Of a DNA stretch of 40,559 nt, positions 24,645 through 33,082 are shown piece after piece. Below the pieces are notes generated by a model, which searched no databases, was not told where the DNA came from, and worked only from the letters and a program-made list of their open reading frames with translations. The stretch spans positions 36,887 to 77,445 of the forward strand of contig MSXT01000034.1 in NCBI GenBank assembly GCA_002083595.1. Direction: 5' to 3'. This stretch comes from Proteobacteria bacterium ST_bin16 (GTDB taxonomy: Bacteria > Pseudomonadota > Gammaproteobacteria > Burkholderiales > Nitrosomonadaceae). Position 1 is the stretch's first letter. Each line of letters begins with the position of its first letter. The position numbers and the translations under genes are program-made.

Positions 24645-25533
24645 GCTGATTTTACAAGATCAGGCCGCGGGCTTGCGCAACCTGACTTCCTATCGGAAGC
24701 GTGATCCGGCGCGCGTCTTTACCATCGCCGGCGGTAAATCGCGTGTCGGGAAAACCAGTGTAGTTGTAAATCTTGCGGCAGCGCTGGCGCAGAACGGCCA
24801 ACGGGTTTTATTGATCGATGAAAATCCTTGCCATAACAATATCTGCACCAGTTTGGGTTTGCAGGCGCGCTTCGATTTACTGCATGTGATTCATAAAGAT
24901 AAAAGACTCGACCAGGTGCTGCTGCAAGGCCCGGAAAATATCACGATCCTATCGGCGATGCGTGGCATTCATGCATTGAACAAGTTGAATCCGCTCGAAC
25001 AGGATTGGCTGGTTAAAAGCTTTTCGGAGCTGACGGAGTCCGTCGATATCGTGTTGATCGATACTGCCATGACCGGCACGACGCATGTTCTACCGTTAAG
25101 CCTGGCTTCGGAGCAAGTCATGATCGTGATTTCCGGTTCTGCGGCATCGATTACCGGTGCTTACGCGCTGATCAAAATCATGAGCCAGGAGTATTCCAAG
25201 CAGCATTTTCTGATTCTGGTGAATAAGGTTGAATCGGAAACGGAAGCACTGATGATTTATCAGAATTTATACCGGGTGGCACGCCAGTATTTGTCGGTTT
25301 CGCTTGAATATGCCGGTTACGTTGAGAGTGATGAGCGATTACGGAGTGCAACGCAATTGTGTAAACCGGTGATCGAGATGTTTCCGGCTTCGCAAGCGGC
25401 TATTTGCTTCCGGCATGTAGCAGAAAATATTTTGCGCTCTACTTGCCCGGATAAATATAGCGGGGGAATGGATCATTTCATGCAGCGATTGATTATGACG
25501 AGTCATTTGAGTATGGCTAATTTTACGGTGTGA
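24637..25533 (+). CDS. flhG: Flagellar number regulator FlhG (FleN), MinD-type ATPase
   Basis: The 298-residue protein is a ParA/MinD-like ATPase that limits flagellar number. The N-terminus carries the DQAAGLR motif known to stimulate FlhF GTPase activity. The deviant Walker A GGKSRVGKTS (about residues 31-40) has both lysines, and the switch motif DTAMTG follows. The C-terminal end should contain the membrane-targeting helix. Translation is coupled to flhF by an eight-base overlap. Confidence 0.94.
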   Translation: MTRLILQDQAAGLRNLTSYRKRDPARVFTIAGGKSRVGKTSVVVNLAAALAQNGQRVLLIDENPCHNNICTSLGLQARFDLLHVIHKDKRLDQVLLQGPENITILSAMRGIHALNKLNPLEQDWLVKSFSELTESVDIVLIDTAMTGTTHVLPLSLASEQVMIVISGSAASITGAYALIKIMSQEYSKQHFLILVNKVESETEALMIYQNLYRVARQYLSVSLEYAGYVESDERLRSATQLCKPVIEMFPASQAAICFRHVAENILRSTCPDKYSGGMDHFMQRLIMTSHLSMANFTV

Positions 25534-25539
25534 TTGAAT

Positions 25540-26256
25540 ATGTATACTGCGACTGGAACCAAAACGATTGATAAAGAACAATTTGTCACTGAATTTACGC
25601 CGCTGGTCAAGCGCATTGCTTATCATATGATGACGCGTCTGCCAGCTAGCGTACAAGTCGATGATTTGATTCAGGCTGGCATGATCGGCTTGCTGGATGC
25701 GATTAATCGCTACGAAGGATCTTACGGGCGCCAGTTTGAGAGTTATGCGGCGCAACGGATACGCGGTTCGATTCTGGATGAGTTGCGCGAAGCCGACTGG
25801 TTGCCACGCAGTATCCGTAAAAAGATGCGCCGGATCGAAGCGGCGGTGAATATGCTGGAACAACGGAATGGGTGCGCGCCGAGTGAGCTGGATCTGGCAG
25901 CCGAGCTGGAGATGTCGCTGGATGAATATCACGAGACCCTGCAAAGCGCACGCGGCGCGCAATTGATTTATTACGAAGATTTTCAGCAGGAAGATGAAGA
26001 GCCGTTTCTGGATCGGCTTTTCATTGATTCCGAAGGCGATCCGCTGAATGCACTGCTGGATGAAAATTTCCGCAGCACATTGATTGCTGCCATTGATAAC
26101 CTCCCGCCACGGGAAAAGCAGGTCATGGGTATGCATTACGAACAGGAAATGAATCTTAGGGAAATCGGTGAGGTGCTGGGTGTCAGCGAATCCCGTGTAT
26201 GTCAGTTGCACACGCAAGCAGTGGCAAGGCTGCGCAGCCGCTTAAGAAATACTTGA
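25540..26256 (+). CDS. fliA: Sigma28 flagellar sigma factor FliA
   Basis: The 238-residue protein is an alternative sigma factor for late flagellar genes. Region 2 (PASVQVDDLIQAGMIGLLDA), region 3 and region 4 (PPREKQVMGMHYEQEMNLRE, then ESRVCQLHTQA) are intact. ATG 25540 is chosen; the TTG at 25534 is in frame and directly follows the flhG stop. It should be controlled by FlgM, encoded about 2.4 kb downstream on the other strand behind a promoter with the sigma28 consensus. Confidence 0.96.
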   Translation: MYTATGTKTIDKEQFVTEFTPLVKRIAYHMMTRLPASVQVDDLIQAGMIGLLDAINRYEGSYGRQFESYAAQRIRGSILDELREADWLPRSIRKKMRRIEAAVNMLEQRNGCAPSELDLAAELEMSLDEYHETLQSARGAQLIYYEDFQQEDEEPFLDRLFIDSEGDPLNALLDENFRSTLIAAIDNLPPREKQVMGMHYEQEMNLREIGEVLGVSESRVCQLHTQAVARLRSRLRNT

Positions 26257-26299
26257 AGTGTTTTATACCGTCTATCCGCGCCATTAAACGGATTATGTG

Positions 26300-27058
26300 A
26301 TGCTTAAAAAATCAAAGATGGATTTGAACAGCGTCTTTGGCATTCTGCTGGCCTTGGTGGCAATCGTAGGCGGGCAGTTTCTTGAAGGCGGGCATATCAG
26401 TTCTTTGTTGCAAGCGGCCGCATTTGTAATCGTGATGGGTGGCACTGTCGGAGCGGTTTTGCTGCAAAGCCCGATGAAAATTTTCATCAATGGTGTGCGA
26501 ATGGGGGCATGGGTTTTCTTTCCACCGGAACAATCTCCGCAAGCGCTGATTAAACAAATTATTAATTGGGCGCATATCGCACGGAAGGAAGGATTGCTGG
26601 TGCTTGAAGAATTTGTTCCCAACGTAAAAGATCCACTGACAAAGAAGGGATTACAACTGCTGGCGGATGGCAGTCCGCCGGAAAAAATCCGTGAAGCTTT
26701 GGAAATTGATGTTTTGGCTTTGGAGAATCATCAACGTCAATCGGCCCGGATCTGGGAAGCTGCCGGCGGTTATGCGCCGACAATTGGCATTTTAGGCGCC
26801 GTACTCGGATTGATTCACGTCATGGAAAATTTATCCGATCCCAATCTGCTGGGAAACGGTATTGCGGTTGCTTTTGTGGCGACAGTGTACGGCGTTGGAT
26901 TAGCCAATCTGGTTTTCTTACCGGTAGCCAATAAACTCAAAACTATCATCGGCGAGCATGTTGTGATGCAGGAAATTCTACTTGATGGCTTTGTGGCGAT
27001 TGCGCAGGGCGAGCATCCGCGACTCATCGAGAGCCGGTTGAATGGCTATTTCATTTAA
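26300..27058 (+). CDS. motC: Flagellar stator protein, MotA/PomA family (MotC type)
   Basis: The 252-residue membrane protein is the A-subunit of a stator. It has the four-helix MotA/PomA layout with a large cytoplasmic loop between helices 2 and 3 (about residues 55-145) and the conserved GGYAPTIGILGAVLGLIHVMENL third helix. Its length and place after fliA match the Pseudomonas MotC protein better than the longer enteric MotA. The GTG at 26297 directly precedes the ATG used. Its partner follows 48 bases later. Confidence 0.88.
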   Translation: MLKKSKMDLNSVFGILLALVAIVGGQFLEGGHISSLLQAAAFVIVMGGTVGAVLLQSPMKIFINGVRMGAWVFFPPEQSPQALIKQIINWAHIARKEGLLVLEEFVPNVKDPLTKKGLQLLADGSPPEKIREALEIDVLALENHQRQSARIWEAAGGYAPTIGILGAVLGLIHVMENLSDPNLLGNGIAVAFVATVYGVGLANLVFLPVANKLKTIIGEHVVMQEILLDGFVAIAQGEHPRLIESRLNGYFI

Positions 27059-27106
27059 ATCTGATACAAGCAGAATAATGATCAGTCAATAATTTTTGAA
27101 AATCCA

Positions 27107-27898
27107 ATGCTGAGAAAAAGAAAACAAAAAAATGATGATCACACTGAAAATCAGGAACGCTGGCTGGTGTCCTATGCTGATTTCATAACGCTGCTGTTCG
27201 CTTTTTTTGTGGTGATGTATGCCGTTTCATCGGTAAATGAAGGGAAGTACCGCGTTCTAAGTTCTTCGTTAGTGAGCGCATTTAAGAGCAGTAACCCAAC
27301 AAACGCGGTGCCGGTGCAATCCACGGAATTTATACCGATTAATATCCACCCATCAAATGAAACGGATTCAATCAAACTGATTGATAATCTCAGTATTCAT
27401 AAAGCAAAAAAACAAGAAAAAATGAAAAGCATGGCGAAGAATATTCTTCATGCTTTGGATCCTTTAGTGAAGGATGGTCAAGTGAGAATTACGCAAAGTT
27501 CTTTGGGAATAACGGTTGAAATCAATGCCAGCGTTCTTTTTTCACCAGGACAAGCTAAACTGGCCGAGAATTCAAGCTTGACGCTCCAAGCCGTAGCCAA
27601 TGTGATCAAAGGTCATGAGCACGAAATTCATGTCGAAGGGCATACGGATAATATGCCCATCCATAATGGTAGTTTTCCATCAAATTGGGAATTATCAACT
27701 GCTCGAGCTAGCAGCGTGGTCAGATTATTTATAGAAAATGGCGTTGAAGCGCACCGGCTGACTGCAGTAGGATATGGCGAGAATCGGCCGATAGAAAGTA
27801 ATGACACTCCTGAGGGAAGAAAAAGAAACCGCCGGGTATCGGTTATGATTCTATCTGCTGATCCGGATAAAGTAACTGAAATTCCTATCGTTGAGTAA
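27107..27898 (+). CDS. motD: Flagellar stator protein MotD (MotB family, OmpA-like domain)
   Basis: The 263-residue protein is the B-subunit of the stator. One membrane helix follows WLVSYADFITLLFAFFVVMY, in which the Asp is the ion-binding residue. A linker (about residues 60-130) is followed by an OmpA-like peptidoglycan-binding domain with HVEGHTDNMP, LSTARASSVVRLF and NRRVSVMIL. The motif favours a MotD-like, H+-type stator, but ion choice is inference. It is A+T richer than the genes before it. Its stop is 11 bases from the end of convergent flgN. Confidence 0.9.
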   Translation: MLRKRKQKNDDHTENQERWLVSYADFITLLFAFFVVMYAVSSVNEGKYRVLSSSLVSAFKSSNPTNAVPVQSTEFIPINIHPSNETDSIKLIDNLSIHKAKKQEKMKSMAKNILHALDPLVKDGQVRITQSSLGITVEINASVLFSPGQAKLAENSSLTLQAVANVIKGHEHEIHVEGHTDNMPIHNGSFPSNWELSTARASSVVRLFIENGVEAHRLTAVGYGENRPIESNDTPEGRKRNRRVSVMILSADPDKVTEIPIVE

Positions 27899-27909
27899 TT
27901 ACGCTAAGA

Positions 27910-28374
27910 TCAAATGTAAGTTTGACCTTTGGGGCCATAAAGCGAGACATTTCCTGCTGCACAGTGTAATGCGGCGAAAGCGCGTTGATTATGTTGCAGT
28001 TGAGTTGAAATCATCAAACCATTTGAGTGATTCAGTTGTTGAGCTAATTTTGCCAAATCGAGTAATTCATTCCATAAATTTTTTACTTCTAATAGATTCG
28101 AATGTTGTTCGATTAATCCCATTAACCAAGCATCGATACTGTTTTTATCCAGGTTGAGCCCTTGTTGCTTGAGGTAATCGGTGCGATGCTCGTCAAATTG
28201 TATCAATTCTTCGATTAAACGTGATTTGTCTGAAGCCAGAAAATCTATCGCTTCTATTTTTCCTTCCACAAGCGCATTTTCTTCTTTTTTGAGAATCTCA
28301 ATAAATGCCTGAAAAATATCTTTTTCATCCCTCAGTTCATTCATGAAGCACACTATGTGCTGTGATGGGGACAT
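27910..28374 (-). CDS. flgN: FlgN-type flagellar export chaperone
   Basis: The 154-residue protein is a helical chaperone for hook-associated proteins FlgK and FlgL. Sequence conservation is low in this family; the call rests on size, the pattern of an N-terminal coiled coil (LKKEENALVEGKIEAIDFLASDKS), and its position directly after flgM. The ATG overlaps the flgM stop by one base (TAATG), so translation is coupled. A later in-frame ATG at residue 11 (MNELRDEK) is a possible alternative start. Confidence 0.8.
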   Translation of the reverse strand: MSPSQHIVCFMNELRDEKDIFQAFIEILKKEENALVEGKIEAIDFLASDKSRLIEELIQFDEHRTDYLKQQGLNLDKNSIDAWLMGLIEQHSNLLEVKNLWNELLDLAKLAQQLNHSNGLMISTQLQHNQRAFAALHCAAGNVSLYGPKGQTYI

Positions 28375-28679
28375 TAGACGGCACCTTTCTTAGATTGAAT
28401 TAACTCTTTAACTGTTTCGAGTAATCGATCAGCTACAACCTCAGGATTGATCTGAAAATTACCTTCGCTAATCGCTTGTTTTATTTCTGCGACACGTGCT
28501 GTATTTACAATCGAGCCATTTGCGGAACTGCTATCAATATTTTGCAGTTTTGCCGCGTTCGGGCTTAAATGCACACTATTTTCTTGACTCGCATCCGTAC
28601 TGGGTGTGATATCAGGCCGCCTTTTTCCATCACTGACAGATACGGTTGACACTGGCTGTAATGATTTATCTATTTTCAT
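28374..28679 (-). CDS. flgM: Anti-sigma28 factor FlgM
   Basis: The 101-residue protein holds FliA inactive until it is exported through the finished hook. The N-terminus is polar and disordered (export signal), and the C-terminal half has the family pattern (RVAEIKQAISEGNFQINPEVVADRLLETVKEL). GAGG stands before the ATG. It is transcribed from its own sigma28 promoter just upstream, which gives FliA-FlgM feedback, and is followed by flgN. Confidence 0.9.
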   Translation of the reverse strand: MKIDKSLQPVSTVSVSDGKRRPDITPSTDASQENSVHLSPNAAKLQNIDSSSANGSIVNTARVAEIKQAISEGNFQINPEVVADRLLETVKELIQSKKGAV

Positions 28680-28712
28680 TTTTAGACCTCTTGACGAAAT
28701 TCATTGAGTGCC

Positions 28713-28739
28713 TTATCGACACCTTTATGCAGAACTTTA
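28713..28739 (-). promoter_or_regulatory. Sigma28 (FliA) promoter of flgM-flgN
   Basis: On the minus strand TAAAGTTC (28739-28732) is followed after 11 bases by GTCGATAA (28720-28713). Each element matches seven of eight positions of the consensus TAAAGTTT-N11-GCCGATAA, with exact spacing. Transcription would begin near 28705, about 25 bases before the flgM ATG. Confidence 0.9.
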
Positions 28740-28961
28740 GTAATCAAAGTTTTTTCATAAAACTTAAGAATATTAAAGTAAATGACTAAATTTTCTATTA
28801 TTGTAATGCTGTTACGACACAAGTCGAAATGAAATTCAGTATTTTTGAAATATATAATTCTATTGTTTTGCCAGATTTTGGTGACTGGTAAACCAAATGG
28901 ATATCGTAGATAATCAATTTTCCTCGGAAAACATCATATATTATTTTTAACCGGTAACTAA

Positions 28962-29711
28962 ATGTCTTTTATATTTAAAGCAAGTGCCAGTGCGGTTCGT
29001 GACTTAGTTCGTTTCAAGATTGCTTGGATCATTGTTTGGCCAATTTTGGTTTCAATCCTGTTATGGCTCATCATCGGTTTTGTTTTCCAGAATAGTTTCT
29101 CTGAATTAGTTTCCATGTTATTTGATCAGATTGGAATTGGTGAATGGTTGCGGAATCTTGAGTCTGATTGGGTGTCCGCTGCTATTCAGAATTTCATTTA
29201 CTTTATGGTGTACGTACCGCTTGTAATAATGACGTCGCTGATGATTACCGCTATTTTTGTAATGCCTGCACTTATCAATTTGGTAGGGAATCGCGACTAT
29301 CCGGAACTCAAGCGGGAATATGGCGGTACTATCGCCGGGAGTGTAATAAATGCAGTGTTGGCTTTTGGTGTTTTTATACTTATATGGGTTGTCACGTTAC
29401 CGTTATGGGCGGTAGGCGCGGGTATCATTATTCCTTTTGCTGCCGCTGCTTTCATGAATCAACAATTGTTCCGCTACGATGCATTATCGGAGCATGCCAG
29501 CAAGCAAGAAATCAAGACGATATGTGCGGAAAACAGATATTCATTGTGGGGATTAGGATTGTTGACCGGATTAATTCAATTTATACCGGTACTCAATTTG
29601 CTGGCGCCAATTTATACGGCACTCGCGTTTATTCATTTTGGGTTGGATCATCTGAAACTCTTGCGTGCTCAAAATCTTCTGGATAACAATCTCCCTGCCG
29701 ATAATCACTAA
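28962..29711 (+). CDS. EI24-domain membrane protein (CysZ-like)
   Basis: The 249-residue integral membrane protein belongs to the EI24/CysZ family. Hydrophobic segments are at about residues 22-45, 75-105, 130-165 and 200-235, and the conserved block PFAAAAFMNQQLFRYDALSEHAS is clear. CysZ of enterics is a sulfate channel, but betaproteobacterial EI24 proteins form a separate group whose substrate is unknown, and no sulfate-assimilation gene is nearby. It faces away from flgM; the 282 bases between them also hold the flgM promoter. The DUF3025 gene follows 48 bases later and may be cotranscribed. Confidence 0.8.
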   Translation: MSFIFKASASAVRDLVRFKIAWIIVWPILVSILLWLIIGFVFQNSFSELVSMLFDQIGIGEWLRNLESDWVSAAIQNFIYFMVYVPLVIMTSLMITAIFVMPALINLVGNRDYPELKREYGGTIAGSVINAVLAFGVFILIWVVTLPLWAVGAGIIIPFAAAAFMNQQLFRYDALSEHASKQEIKTICAENRYSLWGLGLLTGLIQFIPVLNLLAPIYTALAFIHFGLDHLKLLRAQNLLDNNLPADNH

Positions 29712-29759
29712 CGCGAACCTATTGAAGCAGCAATAATTCCGGTCAAACTGAAATCAGGA

Positions 29760-30593
29760 ATGAATGTGCAACTGTGGAATCCTGATTTTATTGAACTTTC
29801 GCCGATATTTAAGCCTTTCTTGTATCTGCAAAGATATTTCAAGAATCAGCGGTCCTGGCCCGGGCCTGACGATTTAAATAAGCTCTGCGCTCTGCAGAAC
29901 CGGCAAATGCTTACCCGATCCGGGAAAACAGTCCGCTTTGTGCCGCAGATCCCCGGAAAAGATGTTGTTGAACAACGATATGAATCCGGAATTTACTTGA
30001 CCGGTGAGATACCGACAAGAACCCAAAATTGGCACGATTTTTTTAATGCTTTGGTATGGCAAATTTTTCCGCAAGCTAAATCCGTGTTGAACCAGCTGCA
30101 CTATCAGGCACAGTTGGTTGAATTATCTAATCAGGTACGGAATCGTTGCAAATTACGTGATGCAGCAACGCTGTTCGATGAATCTGGTGTGATTGTCGTA
30201 TGTAGTCAGGCAGCATTAATTCAGTTGATAAAAGATTTTGAATGGAAGGAATTGTTTTGGCGGCAACGCAAGACGGTGCTGTTATCAATGCGTTTTTTTG
30301 TTTTTGGACATGGGCTGTATGAGAAGGCATTAAATCCCTATGCCGGTATGACGGGCAAAGCGATAATTTTTAATGTGCCGGAAACTTTCTTTGAACAGGA
30401 TTTACCGGCTCAATTGCGTGCTATCGACACCATGTTGGCGCTGTACTTATTGCAAACGTTATCGTCGACTTCCGATTTAGTACCGGTTCCGCTTTTAGGA
30501 TATCCGGGATGGATTGGCGATAACAACAGTGAGGTCTACTATGAAAATAAACAATATTTTCGTGATCGACCTAAGCCCAGACAAATGAAATAA
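29760..30593 (+). CDS. DUF3025-family protein
   Basis: The 277-residue soluble protein carries the DUF3025 hallmark WHDFFNALVWQIFPQAKSVLN followed by RDAATLFDESGVIVVCS. No catalytic residues are established for this family, so no function is proposed. The ATG at 29760 has AGGA directly before it, closer than ideal. A strong inverted repeat begins at the base after its stop codon. Confidence 0.8.
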   Translation: MNVQLWNPDFIELSPIFKPFLYLQRYFKNQRSWPGPDDLNKLCALQNRQMLTRSGKTVRFVPQIPGKDVVEQRYESGIYLTGEIPTRTQNWHDFFNALVWQIFPQAKSVLNQLHYQAQLVELSNQVRNRCKLRDAATLFDESGVIVVCSQAALIQLIKDFEWKELFWRQRKTVLLSMRFFVFGHGLYEKALNPYAGMTGKAIIFNVPETFFEQDLPAQLRAIDTMLALYLLQTLSSTSDLVPVPLLGYPGWIGDNNSEVYYENKQYFRDRPKPRQMK

Positions 30594-30654
30594 GCGTTTT
30601 TCTTTATCGATCTTGATCGATACGTTGATTTATTGACTTCTTTAAGAAAAACGC
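30594..30654. terminator. Extended inverted repeat after the DUF3025 gene
   Basis: Arms 30594-30604 and 30644-30654 are perfect 11-bp complements (GCGTTTTTCTT and its partner) around a 39-base loop that contains a smaller palindrome (ATCGAT, 4 bases, ATCGAT). The first arm carries a T-run. It probably ends transcription before ndk, but the long loop makes it unusual. Confidence 0.45.
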
Positions 30655-30746
30655 CCGATGCCGGAATTAATCTATATGTTTTACGAATCCCGGCTGTTTT
30701 TTTGTTAAAATACACCGCTTAATTTACTAATTTATTGGAGTATTTA

Positions 30747-31172
30747 ATGGCAATTGAAAGGACACTATCCATCATTAAACCGGATGCTGTGGCGAAGAAT
30801 GTAATTGGGCAAATTTATTCCCGTTTTGAATCAAATGGTTTGAAAATCATTGCGGCGCGAATGATGCACTTGTCACAAGCTGAAGCTGAGCAATTCTACG
30901 CCGTGCATCGTGCGCGTCCGTTTTTTAACGATCTGGTTAAATTCATGACATCGGGTCCTGTGATGGTGCAAGTATTGGAAGGGGATGAAGCCATTAAAAA
31001 GAACCGCGATCTGATGGGCGCTACCGACCCCAAGAAAGCTGAGAAAGGAACGATTCGCGCTGATTTTGCCGACAGCATTGACGCTAATGCAGTACATGGT
31101 TCCGATGCACCTGAAACGGCCGCTGTTGAAATTGCCTGTTTTTTTCCAACATTAAGTATCCATTCCCGTTGA
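30747..31172 (+). CDS. ndk: Nucleoside diphosphate kinase
   Basis: The 141-residue enzyme equilibrates nucleoside di- and triphosphates. It starts AIERTLSIIKPDAV and contains the active-site motif NAVHGSDAPETA with the phosphorylated His117, all at standard positions. GGAG stands six bases before the ATG at 30747; the open frame back to TTG 30735 is rejected because it includes that ribosome binding site. It heads the conserved series leading to der. Confidence 0.97.
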   Translation: MAIERTLSIIKPDAVAKNVIGQIYSRFESNGLKIIAARMMHLSQAEAEQFYAVHRARPFFNDLVKFMTSGPVMVQVLEGDEAIKKNRDLMGATDPKKAEKGTIRADFADSIDANAVHGSDAPETAAVEIACFFPTLSIHSR

Positions 31173-31196
31173 AGCACTGCGTGCTGTAGCTCAATA

Positions 31197-32297
31197 GTGA
31201 CAATCAATCTGTTAAATTACGATGGCAAGGGTCTGGTTGATCTTTGCGCCACGATAGGTGAAAAACCTTTTCGTGCAAAGCAGCTGCTGCACTGGATTCA
31301 TCAATCCGGTACTGCTGATTTTGCTGCGATGAGCGACTTGGCAAAAAGTTTGCGTGAAAAACTCGCTGCGATGGCGGTTATCGAATTGCCGCAAATCACG
31401 TATGACTCCGTAGCCGCAGACGGTACTCGCAAATGGCTGCTGTCCGTCGGCTCCGGCAATGGCATAGAAACTGTCTTCATACCGGAAGCAAATCGCGGTA
31501 CGCTATGCGTTTCCAGTCAGGTAGGGTGCGCTTTGGCATGTACCTTCTGCTCAACCGGGAAACAAGGTTTTAATCGTAATTTAACAGTGGCTGAGATCAT
31601 TGGACAGCTATGGATTGCCAACAAAACAATTGGATTGAATACCGGTGATCATGCATCGCATGCAAACAGAGCCGTGACCAATGTAGTGATGATGGGCATG
31701 GGTGAACCCCTGGCCAATTTTGATAATGTGGTAACCGCGCTGGACATCATGCTGGATGACCATGCTTATGGTCTTTCACGCCGGCGCGTGACGGTCAGTA
31801 CATCCGGGCTGGTGCCCGCCATTGATCGATTGCGCGAGCGTTGTCCGGTCGCTTTGGCGATTTCCTTGCATGCGCCGAACGATGCACTGCGCGATCAATT
31901 GGTGCCGATCAATAAGAAATATCCGATCAAAGAGCTGTTGGCTGCTTGTCAGCGCTATCTGCCGTCAGCGCCGCGCGATTTCATCACGTTCGAGTATGTC
32001 ATGCTGGACGGTGTGAATGACAGTACTACGCATGCGCGCGAGCTTATAAAACTGGTGCAAGATGTTCCCTGCAAGTTTAATTTAATTCCGTTTAATTCAT
32101 TTCCAGGTTCCGGTTTCAAGCGCTCAAGCGCCGAAGCTGTGCGGATTTTCCGCGATATATTGATGCAAGCGGGATTGGTGACTACGGTGCGGAAAACCCG
32201 TGGTGACGATATTGCGGCGGCCTGCGGCCAGCTTGCCGGGCAGGTAAAAGACAAAACACGCCGCACAGCTAATTTAAAAACAGAGGCGATGCAGTGA
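31197..32297 (+). CDS. rlmN: Dual-specificity 23S rRNA/tRNA adenine-C2 methyltransferase RlmN
   Basis: The 366-residue radical-SAM enzyme methylates A2503 of 23S rRNA and A37 of some tRNAs. The 4Fe-4S motif is CALACTFCS (CX3CX2C), the GEP motif is MGMGEPLANFDN, and the C-terminal AACGQL holds the cysteine that resolves the intermediate. Translation appears to begin at GTG 31197, without a strong ribosome binding site, 24 bases after ndk. It overlaps pilF by four bases (GTGA). Confidence 0.96.
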   Translation: MTINLLNYDGKGLVDLCATIGEKPFRAKQLLHWIHQSGTADFAAMSDLAKSLREKLAAMAVIELPQITYDSVAADGTRKWLLSVGSGNGIETVFIPEANRGTLCVSSQVGCALACTFCSTGKQGFNRNLTVAEIIGQLWIANKTIGLNTGDHASHANRAVTNVVMMGMGEPLANFDNVVTALDIMLDDHAYGLSRRRVTVSTSGLVPAIDRLRERCPVALAISLHAPNDALRDQLVPINKKYPIKELLAACQRYLPSAPRDFITFEYVMLDGVNDSTTHARELIKLVQDVPCKFNLIPFNSFPGSGFKRSSAEAVRIFRDILMQAGLVTTVRKTRGDDIAAACGQLAGQVKDKTRRTANLKTEAMQ

Positions 32298-33082
32298 AAA
32301 AAAAGCTGTTATTTTTTTTCATACTGCTGCAATTTCTGATAGGGTTCAGTGGCTGCGTGCAGCAGTCAACCAATAACGGCATGCCGGTTCAAGCAAACTC
32401 GGACCGGGCTTTTCAAAGTGCGAAGATTCATACGGAACTAGCGGCGGAATATTTCTATCGTGGCCAGCTCGATGTGGCGATCGAAGAAGTTAACGAAGCA
32501 TTAAAAGCGCAATCCAATTATGCGCTGGCCTACAATGTGCTGGGGCTGATTAATATGACGTTGAGCGAAGATAGTAAAGCACTGGATAATTTTGAGCGCG
32601 CTATGCGTTTGGCGCCGAGGAATTCGGAAATTCGCAATAACTACGGATGGTTCTTATGCCAGCGCTTTTCGCAACGCATGGATCAAGCTATTGATCATTT
32701 TATGACGGCTGCTAAAGATCCTCTCTACGCAACACCGGAAATGTCTTATACCAATGCCGGGATTTGCGAGGCTAAGCGTCAGAACTACACTGAAGCAAAA
32801 GTTTTTTTACAAAAAGCATTATCCCTTAAGTCCAATTATGCACCCGCGGCGATCGGATTGATTGATATCGATTTTCAACGCGGCAATTTGGCCGAAGCAA
32901 AATCCAAGCTTGCACTGTTTTTGCAAAATAACACGCAAACAGCTGAGAGTCTGCTGATGGCGATAAAGATTGAACAAGCGATGGGTAATCAATTAGCCGC
33001 TGAAAGCTACATTTTTCAGTTGCAGAAACATTTTCCGGAATCTAAAGAAACGGCCATGGTTCGAGAAGGAAGGATGAGATAA
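32294..33082 (+). CDS. pilF: Type IV pilus biogenesis lipoprotein PilF (PilW), TPR
   Basis: The 262-residue outer-membrane lipoprotein is the pilotin that helps assemble the PilQ secretin. The signal peptide ends in the lipobox GFSGC with Cys21, and six TPR-like units follow (for example YNVLGLINMTLSEDSKALDN and GWFLCQRFSQRMDQAIDHF). The start is GTG 32294 overlapping the rlmN stop, and the stop overlaps rodZ (TAATG). Its place between rlmN and rodZ is standard for proteobacteria. Confidence 0.93.
   Translation: MKKKLLFFFILLQFLIGFSGCVQQSTNNGMPVQANSDRAFQSAKIHTELAAEYFYRGQLDVAIEEVNEALKAQSNYALAYNVLGLINMTLSEDSKALDNFERAMRLAPRNSEIRNNYGWFLCQRFSQRMDQAIDHFMTAAKDPLYATPEMSYTNAGICEAKRQNYTEAKVFLQKALSLKSNYAPAAIGLIDIDFQRGNLAEAKSKLALFLQNNTQTAESLLMAIKIEQAMGNQLAAESYIFQLQKHFPESKETAMVREGRMR

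Noticed and set aside
25339..26217. Minus-strand ORF of 292 codons
   Set aside because: It spans the flhG-fliA junction in antisense; both plus-strand genes are certain.
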